This document shows positions 14,191 to 28,075 of a DNA stretch of 64,000 bases, piece after piece. This DNA is from Hirundichthys speculiger (taxonomy: Eukaryota > Chordata > Actinopteri > Beloniformes > Exocoetidae), in assembly GCA_018398805.1 (NCBI GenBank), contig JAGFBZ010002025.1, positions 248,001 to 312,000 on the forward strand, given 5' to 3'. Numbering within the stretch: position 1 is the first letter of the stretch; each line of letters opens with the position of its first letter. The notes beneath the pieces are model-generated. The model searched no databases and was not told where the DNA came from. It saw only the letters and a list, made by a program, of their open reading frames with translations. A program made the translations under genes and the position numbers.

Positions 14191-14397
14191 AATGATTGGT
14201 AACCAGCAGCAGTGGAAAATCCACTGAAACCCCGGTCGGGCCTCAGTTAGGAACTCATGCCTATTCACCTCCAAGTCAGATTAACTGGTGACAGTGAAGC
14301 AGCCATCTGGGTAGCTTTCAGGAAATGAACCAGGACTTATACTGGCATGACGTTAACTGGCAGCAAGCCTGGTCTTACTTCAAATTCATCTGTCTGT

Positions 14398-14520
14398 CTT
14401 TTTAAAGGGGGCTTCAAAAAATATGATTGAGAAGGGACCTGTTCGACTGTATCTCTGAGGTATTTTGATCAAAGTATGACACAGACATTTCACGAAGTGT
14501 TTAGACTAAAAAAAGGACAA
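14398..14520 (+). repeat. Degraded dispersed repeat, copy 3
   Basis: The core TATCTCTGAGGTATTTTGAT at about 14450-14469 is followed by a CACAGACATTTCA segment, as in the other copies. The 5' part is missing or too diverged to align by eye. Confidence 0.55.
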
Positions 14521-17500
14521 AAGAAAAAAAAAACCCAGCAGAATATGTTTACTTTAAGGAAAATCAAGTCGTACAGCACCTTCTGACAACAGTGACTGCA
14601 AAGACGTAGAATGTTCAAAGACAAAATGGAAAAGAAAAGCTATGAAAACAAAAATAAGGTTGCAGGATAAACTCTGAATTGTGCAGAATTTATTTATTTT
14701 TTTTGTTTTCTGGTTCCAGAGTTGCAGTGCACTACTTTACCAAATATTTCGCTTCAACTCTGACGAGAGCGAGCAGCCGTACCTCACACCGACTGAAAGG
14801 TCTGGGTGCATAAATGTCAGCAACAAAACCAACAAACAATGTTTGTACACTCGTGCATATCAGTCACTGAGGCCTCTTACCAAACTCAGGCCGGCACCCG
14901 CCACTAACCAGGCAGCATGTGCAGATAATTTGCAAGCAGTTGATGACGATTAGCCGGGTTATGACACCCTGCAACCTCCGCTTCACTTTACCACATAGAC
15001 GCACACATTCTCCAATTAACCCTGCTTTACATTCAGCTTTACTGGACTACGAGAGAGTTATGTGAAAAGTCCGCGGGGCTTTACTCATAGCACTCACACG
15101 GCGGCACACACGCACACACGTGCAGCCATCTCATCCTTTGCAAGCTGAAGAATCTATATGAGAAGCTATTAAACTGAAACACAAACTTGACCAAAAACTC
15201 TGCAGCCATCCGCACAGCTAACAATGTCAACAGTATGATGAGTGCGCAGAGTTGTTCTTTTAATATAAGCTTCACAGCTCTCCACTGAACCACCGTTATC
15301 CCCTATATGAATGAAATATGAACTCATAACAGCAGAACTGTTCTTTAGAAACGCTGCTTTTTCAGGCAAACTGTGAACACGAGGGTAAAGTAATTAACTC
15401 TGCCAGTTGGAGTAGCAGTGTGAAACGACGAGAACACATGGCTAATCACAACCTGTTACCACTCCTTTATTTCACTGTAGTCTCTTGTTTTAAGTTCATA
15501 AACAGCAGATAATACAAGCTGCTCACTCCGTCTAGACTCTGACGGAGCTTCTCCCCATTTCAATGTGATTGTAAATCGTTAGTCAAAATTCTAGACTTGT
15601 TTTTAATAATTGGATTAATTACATTTGTTTCAAGCTGGAAGGAACAGACAGTAACTTTGAGGACTTGCTAAAAAAAAACAAATCCAACAAAAAAAAAAAA
15701 CTGGTGAAATTTGAAATAACATTTTACATGCAGTACTCTACTGCTATGCTTACTGCTGTGAGGTTGCATTTAAGTTCAGGAGTGTCCTGAACTAATGATA
15801 AGGATATTGTGCACATGCTAACCCACTATTAACATAATGAAACTGATGAAAACTTTCACCAATCCTTGACTGGTGTTTTTTTTTTCCTTTCTTTTAATTG
15901 CTGAGGTGACAACAATGAAGTGCAGGTGGCACTTTGTATCCATCATTTAGACAAGGAAAAAAAAAAAATCAGCACAGAGAGCTACACGAGTGGTGATCCT
16001 GTCTACTTTGCCTGGAATAACTGAGGGAAGCCACTAGAGCGGGAAAAAGACTGGAAAGGCACAGGTGGGCAAAGCCCCAGATGATACACGTCATGTTCCG
16101 CAGTACGCGGGTTAGCCTTTTCTTCCACAAAATGAAATCCAACTTGAGTAAATCTTTTGATATTAAATATATCACAAAGTAAATAAGCAACAAAATGCAG
16201 GAAAAAAAAGCTAGAGGATAAAGCTAGCCAATTCGAAACCCTGAAGGTATTCAATTCATTTGACAAAAAGACACTAAGACACTGAAATTAAGAAGTTGGT
16301 GCAGGAATATGAAAAGCAACTGCACATGCGGTAATTAAAACATAAGGACCCTTTCTACTGGAAGAGAACTGGCACCACTGAAGGGTCCTAAATGGAGACA
16401 GCTGAAGACAGAGCCACGTCGTTCTCAAGAGCGCTCCCTCTGTGCAAAGACATGAGCAACTAGAGAAAACTAAATAAAAGTCATCTACGTGAGTCACCTC
16501 AACTGTTCTGAAACGGTCGTGGAAAAAGGGCTATAATTCAAAAAATATATATGCCAAGACAGACTGAAATCATGGCTGAGCTATTCTTGATGAGTCATAA
16601 ATAAAGAGTTGCAGTCATTTAGGTGCTCGAATAGTGTTTTATTCCATGCACATGGGGCCAGTCCATCAACGCAGTCTGTACGACATGGAGCGACAAAGCC
16701 TGTGGCATCGCACAGTGTTCTATACATGAGAGGCAAAGTTACAGAGAAATAAGCTGAGAATCACAGTAAACCCATCTGCAGAGTAGTTGTTTCCCACACT
16801 GAAGTGTCCTTGGAAGGTTCCAGGGAAGCAAACGTTTGTCTCCCAGAAACAGATGGCTGGAACAATAACGCTGTTCTGTCTATGAGCCGCCATAAGAGGT
16901 TACTGGAGGCCACATTCCACCTCAAGATTACATCATCATTGCTCGTCTGAGCTGACAGTAACTTTATCATGAGGTATTTGATGGGAAATAATAATAGCCA
17001 ATGCATTTCCCTTTCGTATGGTAAAGCTTCACACGAGCTAAGTTCTGAACCCAAGAACAACCTCAGTGAAGAAGGAACCAGATAAAATGACTTCGCTTCA
17101 GAAAAAGTCTTAGCTTCAAAGGTCCAAAGCTTAAAACTGGCATTCATAGATATGAAAATGCTAGAACACACACATGCATAAAGCGTACACAAAGAGGACT
17201 TAATTCCCAACAGTTACAGACACATACACAAGAAGGGTCCAGCAGAAACAATACTGAGCCAGTCCTTGGAGTTTCCTGAGCTCATCAACAGGCTCAACCA
17301 GTTCTTTCAGTGCGTGCGTGCATGTGTGTGCGCTCCTGTGTCAGATCACCCCCTTTCACTACTCTCTCCCTTCTAGACATGCTCTGATGGAGAGATAAGT
17401 TGAAGGTCATTCTGAGCGAACAGAGGCTCTGCCCAGGAATGTGTGGAATGACACCCCCTTGTTCTGTGGACAAAAAAGCATATCAGAGACTGTTCTGGTG

Positions 17501-20500
17501 TCATATGGGCCTGTGCCATCACTGGTTCTGTATGGGCCTATGATTGACAGCTTGATTTTGGAGAGCATGGAGTGTGATGTGATGTAGATAATCATCACCT
17601 TCTAAGGATGCCAATTTTTCCTGATTATCCAGTTTAATTATGTTTTACTATGTGAACGATTCAAAGTCTAAATTTAAGGGCAATTTTCTCAACCGTCAGT
17701 CCAAAACATGAGTAACTCTGAAACCGCCTTGAGTGCAGCTGTGAATCGAACAAAAGCATTCGTTATGGTGCTAGAATGCTCTGAAAAGCATTAAAACTCA
17801 AAGCAGTAAATAAAATTGGAGACAAAATGGAGACACACTTCTGAGGACAGATCTTTTTAAAGTGCCTTGTAAAAAAGTAAAAAATCCTTTAGTTCAGCGC
17901 CAAGCTGTTCACTTCTAGACATGTACATTCCAGACACTGATATCACAAGAACTTATCAAGATTAACTGACATCAAGCTCATGACATATGAGTGGCTTATC
18001 TGGTTTGAAAGTTGGTGTTTGGATAGGCAACAGAACATGATTTTCTTTTTTTTTTGGTTGGTTGTTTGTTTGCCCCCACTCCCACCCCCTTCCCCCACCA
18101 TCATCCATCAGTCCCAGGCTCATTTCTCAGAACTATAAAGGGATCCAGCTGATATATCATGGATATGGACACAGTGATAACCCAGATCTCTAAAGGCAAT
18201 GCAAGTCTTGCTCTGCTCACACATATTAATAATGTGACTTTGACATGTGAGCCTCCCAGCTGCTCCTTTCCTGAGCCTTGGAGGCTGGATGCAAGCTGGA
18301 AGAAAACGAATATGGCTGCAGATCTGTTATAGAGCATTAGAGTAACCTTGCCGAGTTCACTGCCGATATACCAGGATCCAATAACCAACAGAAGGCAGAT
18401 GTACTTTTACACATAAACGGGTTATATTATGGAAATCAAGTGAGGATGGCTTCAAGCCTTGGAAATAAAACATAATAATATCACAGATTATCTACAATGT
18501 TCCCATTATCAAGGATGAAAACTCTTTTCTTTTTTTCTGGAAAGTAAAGTTAGATTTACAATGAGAATGGCTTACTTTAATATTTTTTTTAATATTCCCC
18601 CATGTGCCTTGAAGGAATCCTGGAGGATTCAGGCAATCTTGCCCTTTGTAGTGCATTCATTCCACTGAATACAAGAAAGAAGAAAATTAAACTTTAATTT
18701 GATTAACTTCAATTTTTTAAACGTTTTAAATCAGATCCTAACAGCATCCGTCTCCTCTCGGTCCAACCAACCTTACGGATGCGTAGGGTTTTAGAGCAAA
18801 AAGGGAATGTGAAGCAGTATCTTGTTAACCAACGTGACATGTGGCATGCATTACCATCTTCACACACATGCACACAAGCCTAATCAGAAATAACATGCAG
18901 CTGTCAATCTCCAAAATATCTATAAGAGCTTTCTCTGCTCACTCCTGCGAACATCACAAAGTTATAGAACGCTAATGTGAGCTTTCAGATCAACTGGAAC
19001 ATCGTTGTCCGTCTTGGCTCCTCCTCACCAAAGCCCTCAACAAAAGGGCTATACGGCATTAGTCAGTCTCATATTGTCCACACTGCACCACCATAGTCTC
19101 GTATCACAATACCATCCATGCTCACTGGGAAAGATAGTACCTGGTAAAAAGAACTTTGAAACATAATAGCATTGTAAATCTGAAAATAACCGTTGTTGCA
19201 GATTGCTTTTACATCGCTTTGAATGTATTGGGTGCTTAAAACAGCCTGATGACAGTCTCAAGATTGAACACCTGATGGGGTTCAAGACTGTGACAATCGG
19301 TTGCTGGTACATTCCTCCATGACCGGGATTGTCCTTTCACCGCCAGACTTTTACAGCACAACCACACATCGAGCTTGAAGGAGGAAACATGAAGGGTCTA
19401 AGTGAGAACTGGAAGAAAAACTATACCGGATGTAGCTTAGATAAGTGGAAGTTGGATGGAGCTTCCCCTTAGAGCAATGCAGAAGAAAAGCCTCAAGGCG
19501 CTGCAGCTTTTGAACAAACCAGCAGGAATGGGGGAAAGTTTTAATTCCACTCCCTTCTTTGTCTCCTTCATATTTCCTTTTGACAATATGGTTCTGCAGC
19601 CTTTTTCCAGATGGGAATCTGAGCAGGAATGTTTTCTCAAGCCCTCTGCACAGTGACTAGACACACACCATCCTCTCCTTTGTGCCTTCTTCTGTTACAG
19701 GATACAAAGCTCCTTTCAATACAATCTTTGTGGAGACTTGACTAGATGGTGATGTCACACTTGCTAATCAGTGTACAACTTGCGCATTTAACACTATTTT
19801 TTCACAGCGGAAATGTCACACCTCGAAAAGCCTGTTCCTGTTCTTCCTGACAAGCAGCCACCATCTTGAGCCTGCAGCCCACAGGAGTTGTAAGATCTCA
19901 CTTTTCAACTTTCTCTGTACCCACTTCGATATTGTTGAAACATTTTAACATGTCAGCACTCTGGAATGAAAAATCTTTCACCCCATTATTTTTTTTTTCA
20001 AGAAAAGTGTGGAAGAAGTGTTCCTGTGCAACCTGGCACAGTCTTTTAAGCAGATCAGCAACAGCAGCTGAAGAGAGATAAAGAAACAGAGAGAGAGAGA
20101 TGCGTTTCCCCCACTGCTGTCCAATTTCCCGTACTGAGCATGCTGTTTGTTCCCAATCAACAAATACAAACCTGAACCACGAACAAATGCTTCTTTGTGG
20201 TTTCGTAAAATCAAATGTCTTAAATGCTACATTACTAAAACATGTTGAGGTTACAGTGAAGTCACATGGTGTTAGGCTTGGTATGCGAAGATTTCTGTCA
20301 ATGCTTGGCACCAAAGAAAAAATTCCATGGCTTAAATGGAGGATGTGTTTTTAAAGAAAATCCATTTGACTGAATAACAACATCCCATAATTCATCTCAG
20401 GTGCTGCAGCTTCCTCGCTGAGTTTTGCCCCCTTGAGCTCCCTGATCGCTTTCACCTGACATCCTTCAGTCTTTTGTTGGGGCCCTGGGCTTCTCCTTTA

Positions 20501-21226
20501 ACCGCACGATTGTTTACAACTCGTAGATGAAGCTCTGGAATGAACAGCACAACAGCGGGATATTTTCGAGGGGGGGATACAAAGCTTTGTTGAGCGAACA
20601 GGCTAATTGACTAAAGTGAATCATGTGCTCGCGGGTGAGCGTTCCTCCCTGTGGTTCCAGCTGGATGACTCTTGTTCTTGTGGGTATGCAGTTTTACTTT
20701 TTTTTTTTTCTTGTTAATGTGTAGGAGCGACACAAACAGCTCCATAAGTTGTGAAAGCCTGTGTAATTGTTTCCTCAGGAGACGCCGCAAAAGGGAGGGA
20801 GAGTACAACCAGGTAATGTAGATAGAGGTAAACTGTTATAACAGACGAGTGGTGGAAATGTTAAACTGTAAATGAGAACGGTCCCTCTCACAATTAACCC
20901 ACATGAACCTTTTTTTTCTCTCCTACTATATATAAACCCAACCTTAGGTGGTTCCCTGTAGACGCAGGGAGGAGAAGAGGAAAGAAATATATATCACAGT
21001 ATGCTGCACTTACCTGAGTATCAACTGAATATCCTTTAACTTGCATGCCACGTGTCTGTGAAACTACAACTTCTTGCTTTGGTTTATGCCATGCAGTTCT
21101 GATAGAATAGCTTCAATATACAAAGACACCAACACAAAGGATCTTCCATTTATAAGTGAACTGTTCAGATTTGCAGGGAACTGTGACATCACAGAACCAA
21201 ATCAGAGTGGAATTATCCATCCCAAC

Positions 21227-21868
21227 TAGTGCTGGGCAATATGACGATATATATCGTGGGGACAATATAAAAGTGTATATCGTGCCATTTCTCTTCTATC
21301 GTTTCTATCGTTTCTAACCTAATTTTATCAATTATTACAGCAAATAAGTAATTAAATAACCTGCAATGATACATTTGATAGAAACATATCTACTTCTACA
21401 AAGTAGCCTTTTATGTTTGCACTTTTATTCATGGTTAATGCCTTAAACAGAGTTCTCTTCAACCCTGATGTTTACTTTAGACACTTTATATTGGTTTGCA
21501 AACTTTGCACTACAAGGTTACAGATTTCAGAAAGTTAAAAAATAATTTGTGTTTATTTTTTATAGCTGAACTTCAGTGCAAAAATGTGTTTTTCCTCTCA
21601 GAAACTGTTGTGCACTTTAAAAAAAATGTGAAAGCTATTGTACCGCTGTACCTACCTGTTTTTGCTGCACTAAAATGTATGTTTGTGACAGTTCAGCTAA
21701 ATGTCCTTTCAAAATAAAGTTGAAAAGTAAGCAATGAAATTTTTGTCAAACTTTTCAGAGAATAACTGAAAACATACTTTATTATGGTATATCGTGATAT
21801 ATATCGTTATCGTGATATGAAATAGTCCATATTGTGATATATGATTTTTTCCATATCGCCCAGCACTA
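21227..21868. mobile_element. Non-autonomous hAT element with 8-bp target duplication
   Basis: The element has terminal inverted repeats beginning TAGTGCTGGGCAATATG and ending with the complement (CATATCGCCCAGCACTA). It is flanked by a perfect 8-bp direct repeat, ATCCCAAC, at 21219-21226 and 21869-21876. The 8-bp duplication is diagnostic of hAT transposition. Subterminal regions on both sides are rich in the GATATATATCG palindrome (bases 21245-21290 and 21785-21840). The 642-bp body has only a 73-codon chance frame, so it depends on a transposase in trans. The perfect duplication suggests a relatively recent insertion. Confidence 0.92.
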
Positions 21869-21880
21869 ATCCCAACCCCT

Positions 21881-22045
21881 TTAAACTAACCACCATGAAC
21901 AGAGCAAAAAGGATGTAGTTAAAAACAGTGCTTTTGTACTATAATCTTGTGTTTTGACAAAACATATCACAGATGTTTCTTTGAGACCTCATAAAACTGT
22001 GTCAAGTTTTGAAAAAAGAGCACAATAGATGTCCTTTGATATTTA
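21881..22045 (+). repeat. Degraded dispersed repeat, copy 4, beside the hAT insertion
   Basis: TTTTGACAAAACATATCACA, then TTTCTTTGAGACCTC and GTGTCAAGTTTTGAAAAAAG match the family seen at 13158 and 44988. The hAT at 21227-21868 lies directly next to or inside this repeat, so the family member is probably older than the hAT. Confidence 0.5.
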
Positions 22046-25000
22046 GCTGTAAGGAAACCATATTTGGACACACCAAGAACAGATGGAGCATCAGGGCCAC
22101 AGAATTTTTTCCTCAGAGAGTCATGCTTGATTAATAAGAGGTTGAGTGGGGAGGGAGGTAGAGATGTGCAGGGAGTCAAAAGTTACTTCTTGTCATTTCA
22201 ACATGACAAACCAGGAGAGTTATTTCACTCACCCTCTCCACTGAGCGAGCAGAGCCTCCCGTCTGGCCCCCTTACAGTTCTGGCATCATGTAATTCAGTT
22301 CATGGCCCACAAAACACAGCTGAGAGAGGCTCTAACTTAGACAGAGAGCGGCACGACCTCAGCACTTCACATGTATGGCAAAGATTTTGAGTTTCACTGC
22401 CAGACAAATAAGAGACAAAACATCTGAGAAAACATTCTAATGGCGAAGTAAATTCCATTTCTAGTCTCTAAATGAGTGGGTCAGGGAATAAAACTTGTTG
22501 TGATATCTTATATTTTAGCCTTTGCCATCCCTCTACCAGCGGTGGCCTGTTTATTGGCCTTGATTTCACAGCCTTGGTATGCACCTCTCAACACAAAAGT
22601 TGAAGTTTTCCTAATTCTCTACAACCTCAACGTGGCTTTCCTTAGGGTGATTTGTTAAAGGAGAAAAGAAAAAGAATTCAAGTGAGCCACAGATGCCCAA
22701 AAGGTACAAATTTTCCGATAGCGAGTTAGAAGCAGCAATTGAAAGAGCAGATTTAAAGGCATGTCACACAGCCAAGCACAGCGTAGGATGTGGGGAGAAT
22801 CGTGTGTCCTAAATGGATTTGAATGCTTTGTTGTCAGGAAGTCAACTTCTGTCGCTGCGATGTGTCAGGGTGACGTGATGATAAAAGGACAGTCAAATGG
22901 TGGATAGAGCTGTTGTTGAGGTGGTGCTTAGAGGCAGAAGACATGGCCTCCATGTTTATAATGCTGTGCTCAAATCGCTGGCGAACACCCGGCTTAATGT
23001 CTGTTTATCCTGAGCCCGGTCGGAGGCTTCTGTGAGTCGAGTCAGAAGAAGGTCACAGATAAAAGAGACATTTGATCAGAGCGCCGTCAGCTTGCCGCAA
23101 ATTATGCACACTTGCATAAATATTGACTGGATTTTCGAGGGTCATGTTCAACAGCAAAAAGCCAATTATAACTAAGACCTTCTCGACAAAGTCCGGTAGG
23201 TTTTGAACATGTTTGAAAAGTGTTGACTTTTGCCACTTGATGAATCACCCATTCTTCAAAGAAATCCTCCGATAATGAACCGTGTTTGCACGCTTGGATG
23301 GATGTGACATACTTGCTGATGTTTCATGCAGCTGTGGGGGAGATGAAAACCAAATCCCCCGTGTTCCACGCATGCAAATGGAAAGTGATCTATGGGAAAG
23401 CCATTTGTCTAGACACATTTTGAAAAAGCATTCAAGAGGTTGGCTCAAGTAAGGATTTGTATATTTGTCTTAAACCTGCTTGATGACTCTCTGACAAATG
23501 AAGTTGTGTAAATAAACTTAAGCTTGGATAAAGGCAGGCTTGAGGAGAAGCCTCCTTCTTGATGTTGGCATTTTCAGAGTAAAAAGAGCTTAAAAGGAAA
23601 GTGATGGCAGAAATGAAAATGTCTATTGTTACTCATGCTCAGCCACTCTGCAGGGTAAATCTTTCAAGAAGGGTCACAAAGTACAGCACATTTGGTTCAG
23701 ATCAGTGAGGTCACGACCCGAATGTGGTTTATTTGGACCTTTGCACTTAAATAATCACAGAGCTCTGACTTCTTTGACTTCTGACCACTTTGCTTTCTAA
23801 CCTCTTACCTGCAACGAGAATTCACGCGGCTCGTGGTTGCCACGAACATTACCTAATTATTGTTTGAGTTATGAGAGTCCCGGGCATGTGTCTTCCAGAG
23901 GGCCAAATGCTTTTCTGAAGCAGGCGGAGTATGAGAGCTTGTCTTTGTGGTTTGTCTGCAGGAGCGAGCCGGTTGCTTGGAGTTAAGGGACTGGGAGGAG
24001 GTCCAGATGAGACAGAGAGCCTTTCATTTTTACCTTCACATATTGAATTCAGCCAGACATGCAGCTCTCATTTTCACAGCATGTTTGGCACACGGTGATA
24101 ATTTCGAAAAAAAAAAAAAAAAGTGAAACCATCAGATTTACTAAAAAAAAAAAAAAAGTATAAAGAACTGAGTGTAAAATCAGTGAGTAAAGTAAAGAAG
24201 TAGGGATCCCCAGTGACATTTACTGGATGTTCAAGTTGTGCAAAACTCTTGTCTCTCGATGACTGAGCAGCAGCCGAATAATTCAAACAGCACCAATTCA
24301 AACTCCAAAAATCAGATAAGGGCCTTGTCTTGATGTGCCAAGGGACAGCTGCAAGAGGGTTGCAGGTCTTTGGCTTCAGTACAAGGAATTTGAGCTGTGG
24401 AGTGTAACTCACACCCCCTCACCTGAGATGCCATGTACAGATCTGATCCAGGCTGAAACAGCACAGAAAACACGTCAGCTAATGCAGGAAGACGCCGTTT
24501 CACACATGAAATGAACAAATGTTTACATTTCTTCTACAAAAGTAAGGATGGTGCACTTTTTTTTTTTTTTTTTTTCTCAAGTCATAGGCCCAAAAATAAA
24601 GGGCCATGTGTAAGATCTGGTGTGCGTGAAGGCCGAGTCCTGGCAGTATGCATACCTTTGCTGAGAAACAGCAGCTGCTGGCCTGATATAGCATGGTTAG
24701 AGAGTGGAGGGGCCACAGTGTTAAAAACAGGCTCTCCTTCAATTCAAGAATGGCCACAGAGAGCTGTCTTTGATGAGACTTTCACAGTTAGATAAATAAT
24801 TCAGGAACAACATTGACTTTTACTTCCACACGGGGCAATGCTTTTCCCTTTTCTTTGGCCCAATAACTGCTTTATCTTCATCAGTCCTGCTTCAGGTGGC
24901 TGGATTCCTGAGCTCTCATGTTTGCCATGTTGTTTTTTTGTTCCGTTATCACCGAAAGTGCATGTTCTGGCAGAAGAAGGCTAGATGAGGCCATGTGATA

Positions 25001-27907
25001 TGAAAACAAAAGACAAACACATATCACAAGCAAATATGGGCCATGTTTGAGAGATGGTGGCAATCTGGTGCTTGGCAGATTAGCCCAGCTTGAAAAGAGA
25101 AAAAAGCCTTCCTGCAGAATAAATGATATCAGACATTCTGCAAAAATGGACATATAGTCATATGTCAAGTGGTGTCTGTCTGAGGAAATTGGAGTTCAAA
25201 GTTTCCCTCTGCAAGGTAGAGTACATGATTTCATCTGGGTTCGCTGTGGCCTTACCTTGGAACAATTTTCTATATTACCTCTTAGCACTCGCAGCCTGCC
25301 CCAATTTATTTCCAGGGTAAACTGTTGCAGAGGAAGTGTTGAAACTGCAGAGACAAAAGGCTTAATTTCCCTGTTTGAAAGTAAACCCAGGGCAGCAGGG
25401 CTTATGTTATTACGAAAGTTTAAAAAAAAGAGCCGACAACGAACTGACAAAGGTCCATTGTCCAGCCGGGACCGGCACGACGTTAAAGACGTTAGACTTT
25501 AAATTACGCTTCTTTTTCCTTTTCGCTTTTTTTTTTTGCCCACTATGACTTCCTGCTATGAGACTGCTGCTTTCACATGACGGCAAAGAGGGAAACGTTC
25601 TCTTTTAAGTTGGCTAAGAGGTCTTCCTTGGGGATACGCCTTAGCACCTGCACATATCAATCACGCCGCTGCTCAGCAAGAATACGGAGGGAGGAAGGAG
25701 GAAAAGTTTGGATCTCATTCCAACATGCAAACAAAATGGTTGCCGCTGACTCTCTGCTGGCACACCTCTCTGATTAAATGAAACATATTCTTCCTGAGGC
25801 TCTAATCAAAGAAGCACTATGTTCGTGAGGAGAAAATGTATCTTCAGTGCCACTTTGGTGCCGGCCTTGGCACCGAGCTCTCTGCTCTCGGCCGGTGGTC
25901 CTGGGCTTCTCCCTGACCCGCCAAATGTTTTCTCTGCCTAAGCACTATCGAATGTCAAAATCTACTGGAGTTCTGTGGACACAACCTGTTTATCCCCAGG
26001 TACAAGGCGTACCATTTAAAAAGGTGGAGGAAATCATATTTCAGAAGAATCAGTGTGAACAGAGGATTAAAAAAAAAAAAACAGTTTTGGACTCCAGAAA
26101 CTGTACAGCTATTCACAGATGGCTCCTTTCAAGCCAAACTTCTCAGTACTTAGAAAGTGTTCTTTTTCATCTCAGTGACACAGAACATCTGGCATTTATC
26201 ACTTCATATGTACAGGTGGAATAAAAGTGCAGAAAAATGTGCATTTGCAGGAAGAGCACCTGTATTTTTCTCACAGAAAAAAGAGGAATGGGAGAGACTG
26301 TGCTATCTCCACACAGAGTAACTCACCTTCTAAAGGGATGGAGAAAAAAAAAAACACATAAGCAGGAGTGTCAGATGGAAGCGCCTGCAGAAAATCACTC
26401 TCACTCTCTTTTTCTCCCATTCCCTGAAAGCTTGCTCAATGAGCTGGGTCGAGCCACTCCTTTGGACTGGCAAATGGAAAGAAGTCTCGATTAAGACAGA
26501 GAGGTAACACTTGAAAGTGAACATCGCTCTCAGGGAAACAAGAGAAAAACCTGAGCAAAGCTGCATAACAGACAGCGAATCACGCCGACAGGCAGTGTAT
26601 CGTGCGTGTTCGCATTTGCATGACAAAAGGCAACAAAGCAGACAAGAGCTCTGCAAATTTGTCTGCTAGAATGGACGGGAGCGGTGGAGGCTCTGAAGTG
26701 GGTTGTGCTGTCGGGATTAAACGATAACGTGAGGAAAACATTCCTATAGGCGATGCCAGGAGTAAGCTGTGGCCCATCGTTGCCAGTTCACCGCTAGCAG
26801 ATAATAGCATTCCCTACCCAGAGGTGGCTAACGCTGAAGGAAATGAAGCAGGTGTTACTTTTATTCATCTCACACTGCAGGGCTACTGTACAACAACATG
26901 CTAAGCTGCTTTTTCAAATCAATATGTGTTTATGTATTCCAATCAGCCCATTTATTACTGAACATCTGTCCTTTACAGGAGGAGCAATTACTGTATGGTG
27001 CATCTGTCGGGTCCTAATGGAGCTTCGGTAAATGAAACCTAACAGCTGCTGGCGGCAGAATCAGCCAAGGCCACGGTGCTGCAGTATGAAGGATCTGATT
27101 AGGATTACTTCAGACCAGCTTTAAAACTCGTACACATGAAGAACCAGCAGCAACCAATGCCCTCTGTTTGTGTCCCCTCAAATCACTTTCATCTGGGCAA
27201 TAAAATAGCAAGACGACAAACTACAAAGATGACATCATCTCGTCAACTACAACATGCAATCTAATTATGCACAAGAGGACAAAGCTTTGCAGAGCAGAGG
27301 AGAGATGTAGTCTATAGATAATTCAGTTTAAAAGCTTAAATGTACAGAGAGTCACGTTTGCATAAAGTCAGATCATGATTTGTTTAAGTATTCAGCATCG
27401 CTGTTGCTCAATGAAGTGTACTTTCATGTGTTGACACGAACAACTTAAATTAAACTAATGTATCACGCGGGAGACTTTGTGTCCTTTTTAATTAAGCATT
27501 TAAACATTTCTAATAGTAACAGTTAACTATGTCACATTACCATATGTAGCTTGTTTGCTATCTTACTCTCACTGTCATTTTCAGGGGAATATATAGATAT
27601 AAAATCTTTTTTTTTTTTTTCCCCTGTGTTTGAGTGCATCTGTTTTGGCATCTGAAGCGACCGGATCAAAAACCTCAGAAATACCACTACCCTATGACTC
27701 ATTTTCTCTGGGGTCAACTCAGTCTGAAAGTGTCAGAGATCCAGATCAGAACTGAATTAGCCAGCCTGCCCATCTTCATCTCCACTCTCCTTCCATCATG
27801 CTACATCTGGCTGGACCTCTTAGGTGAGTGGTGCAAAGCCGTGCAACCATTTTCCTATTCAGTTGAGATGGTAGCTCCCATTCCCTAAAACCATCTCCAA
27901 CTGTATA

Positions 27908-28075
27908 TCGAGCTGTAGAGACATTGTTAAGAAAGGGACTTTCACAATGTATGCTTGAGGAATTTTATCCCAGGCTTGACACTGATGTTTCTTTAAGATC
28001 TCAGGAAATTGAGTCAACTTCTGAAAAAAAGTTGACACAATCTGGCTTTAAAAAAAAAGTTTCCTATAAAGGACT
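27908..28075 (+). repeat. Degraded dispersed repeat, copy 5
   Basis: The tail segment TTTCTTTAAGATCTCAGGAA followed by GAGTCAACTTCTGAAAAAAA matches the 3' portion of the family at 21881. The central ATTTTGAC core is not preserved. The low confidence reflects the divergence. Confidence 0.4.

Noticed and set aside
16761..17210. A 149-codon minus-strand frame as a gene
   Set aside because: No recognisable domain, no splice sites in context, and composition like the surrounding intron.
19049..19312. A minus-strand frame with a VVQ-like segment as the PDZ1 third exon
   Set aside because: The frame hits a stop soon after and the flanking residues do not fit the family.
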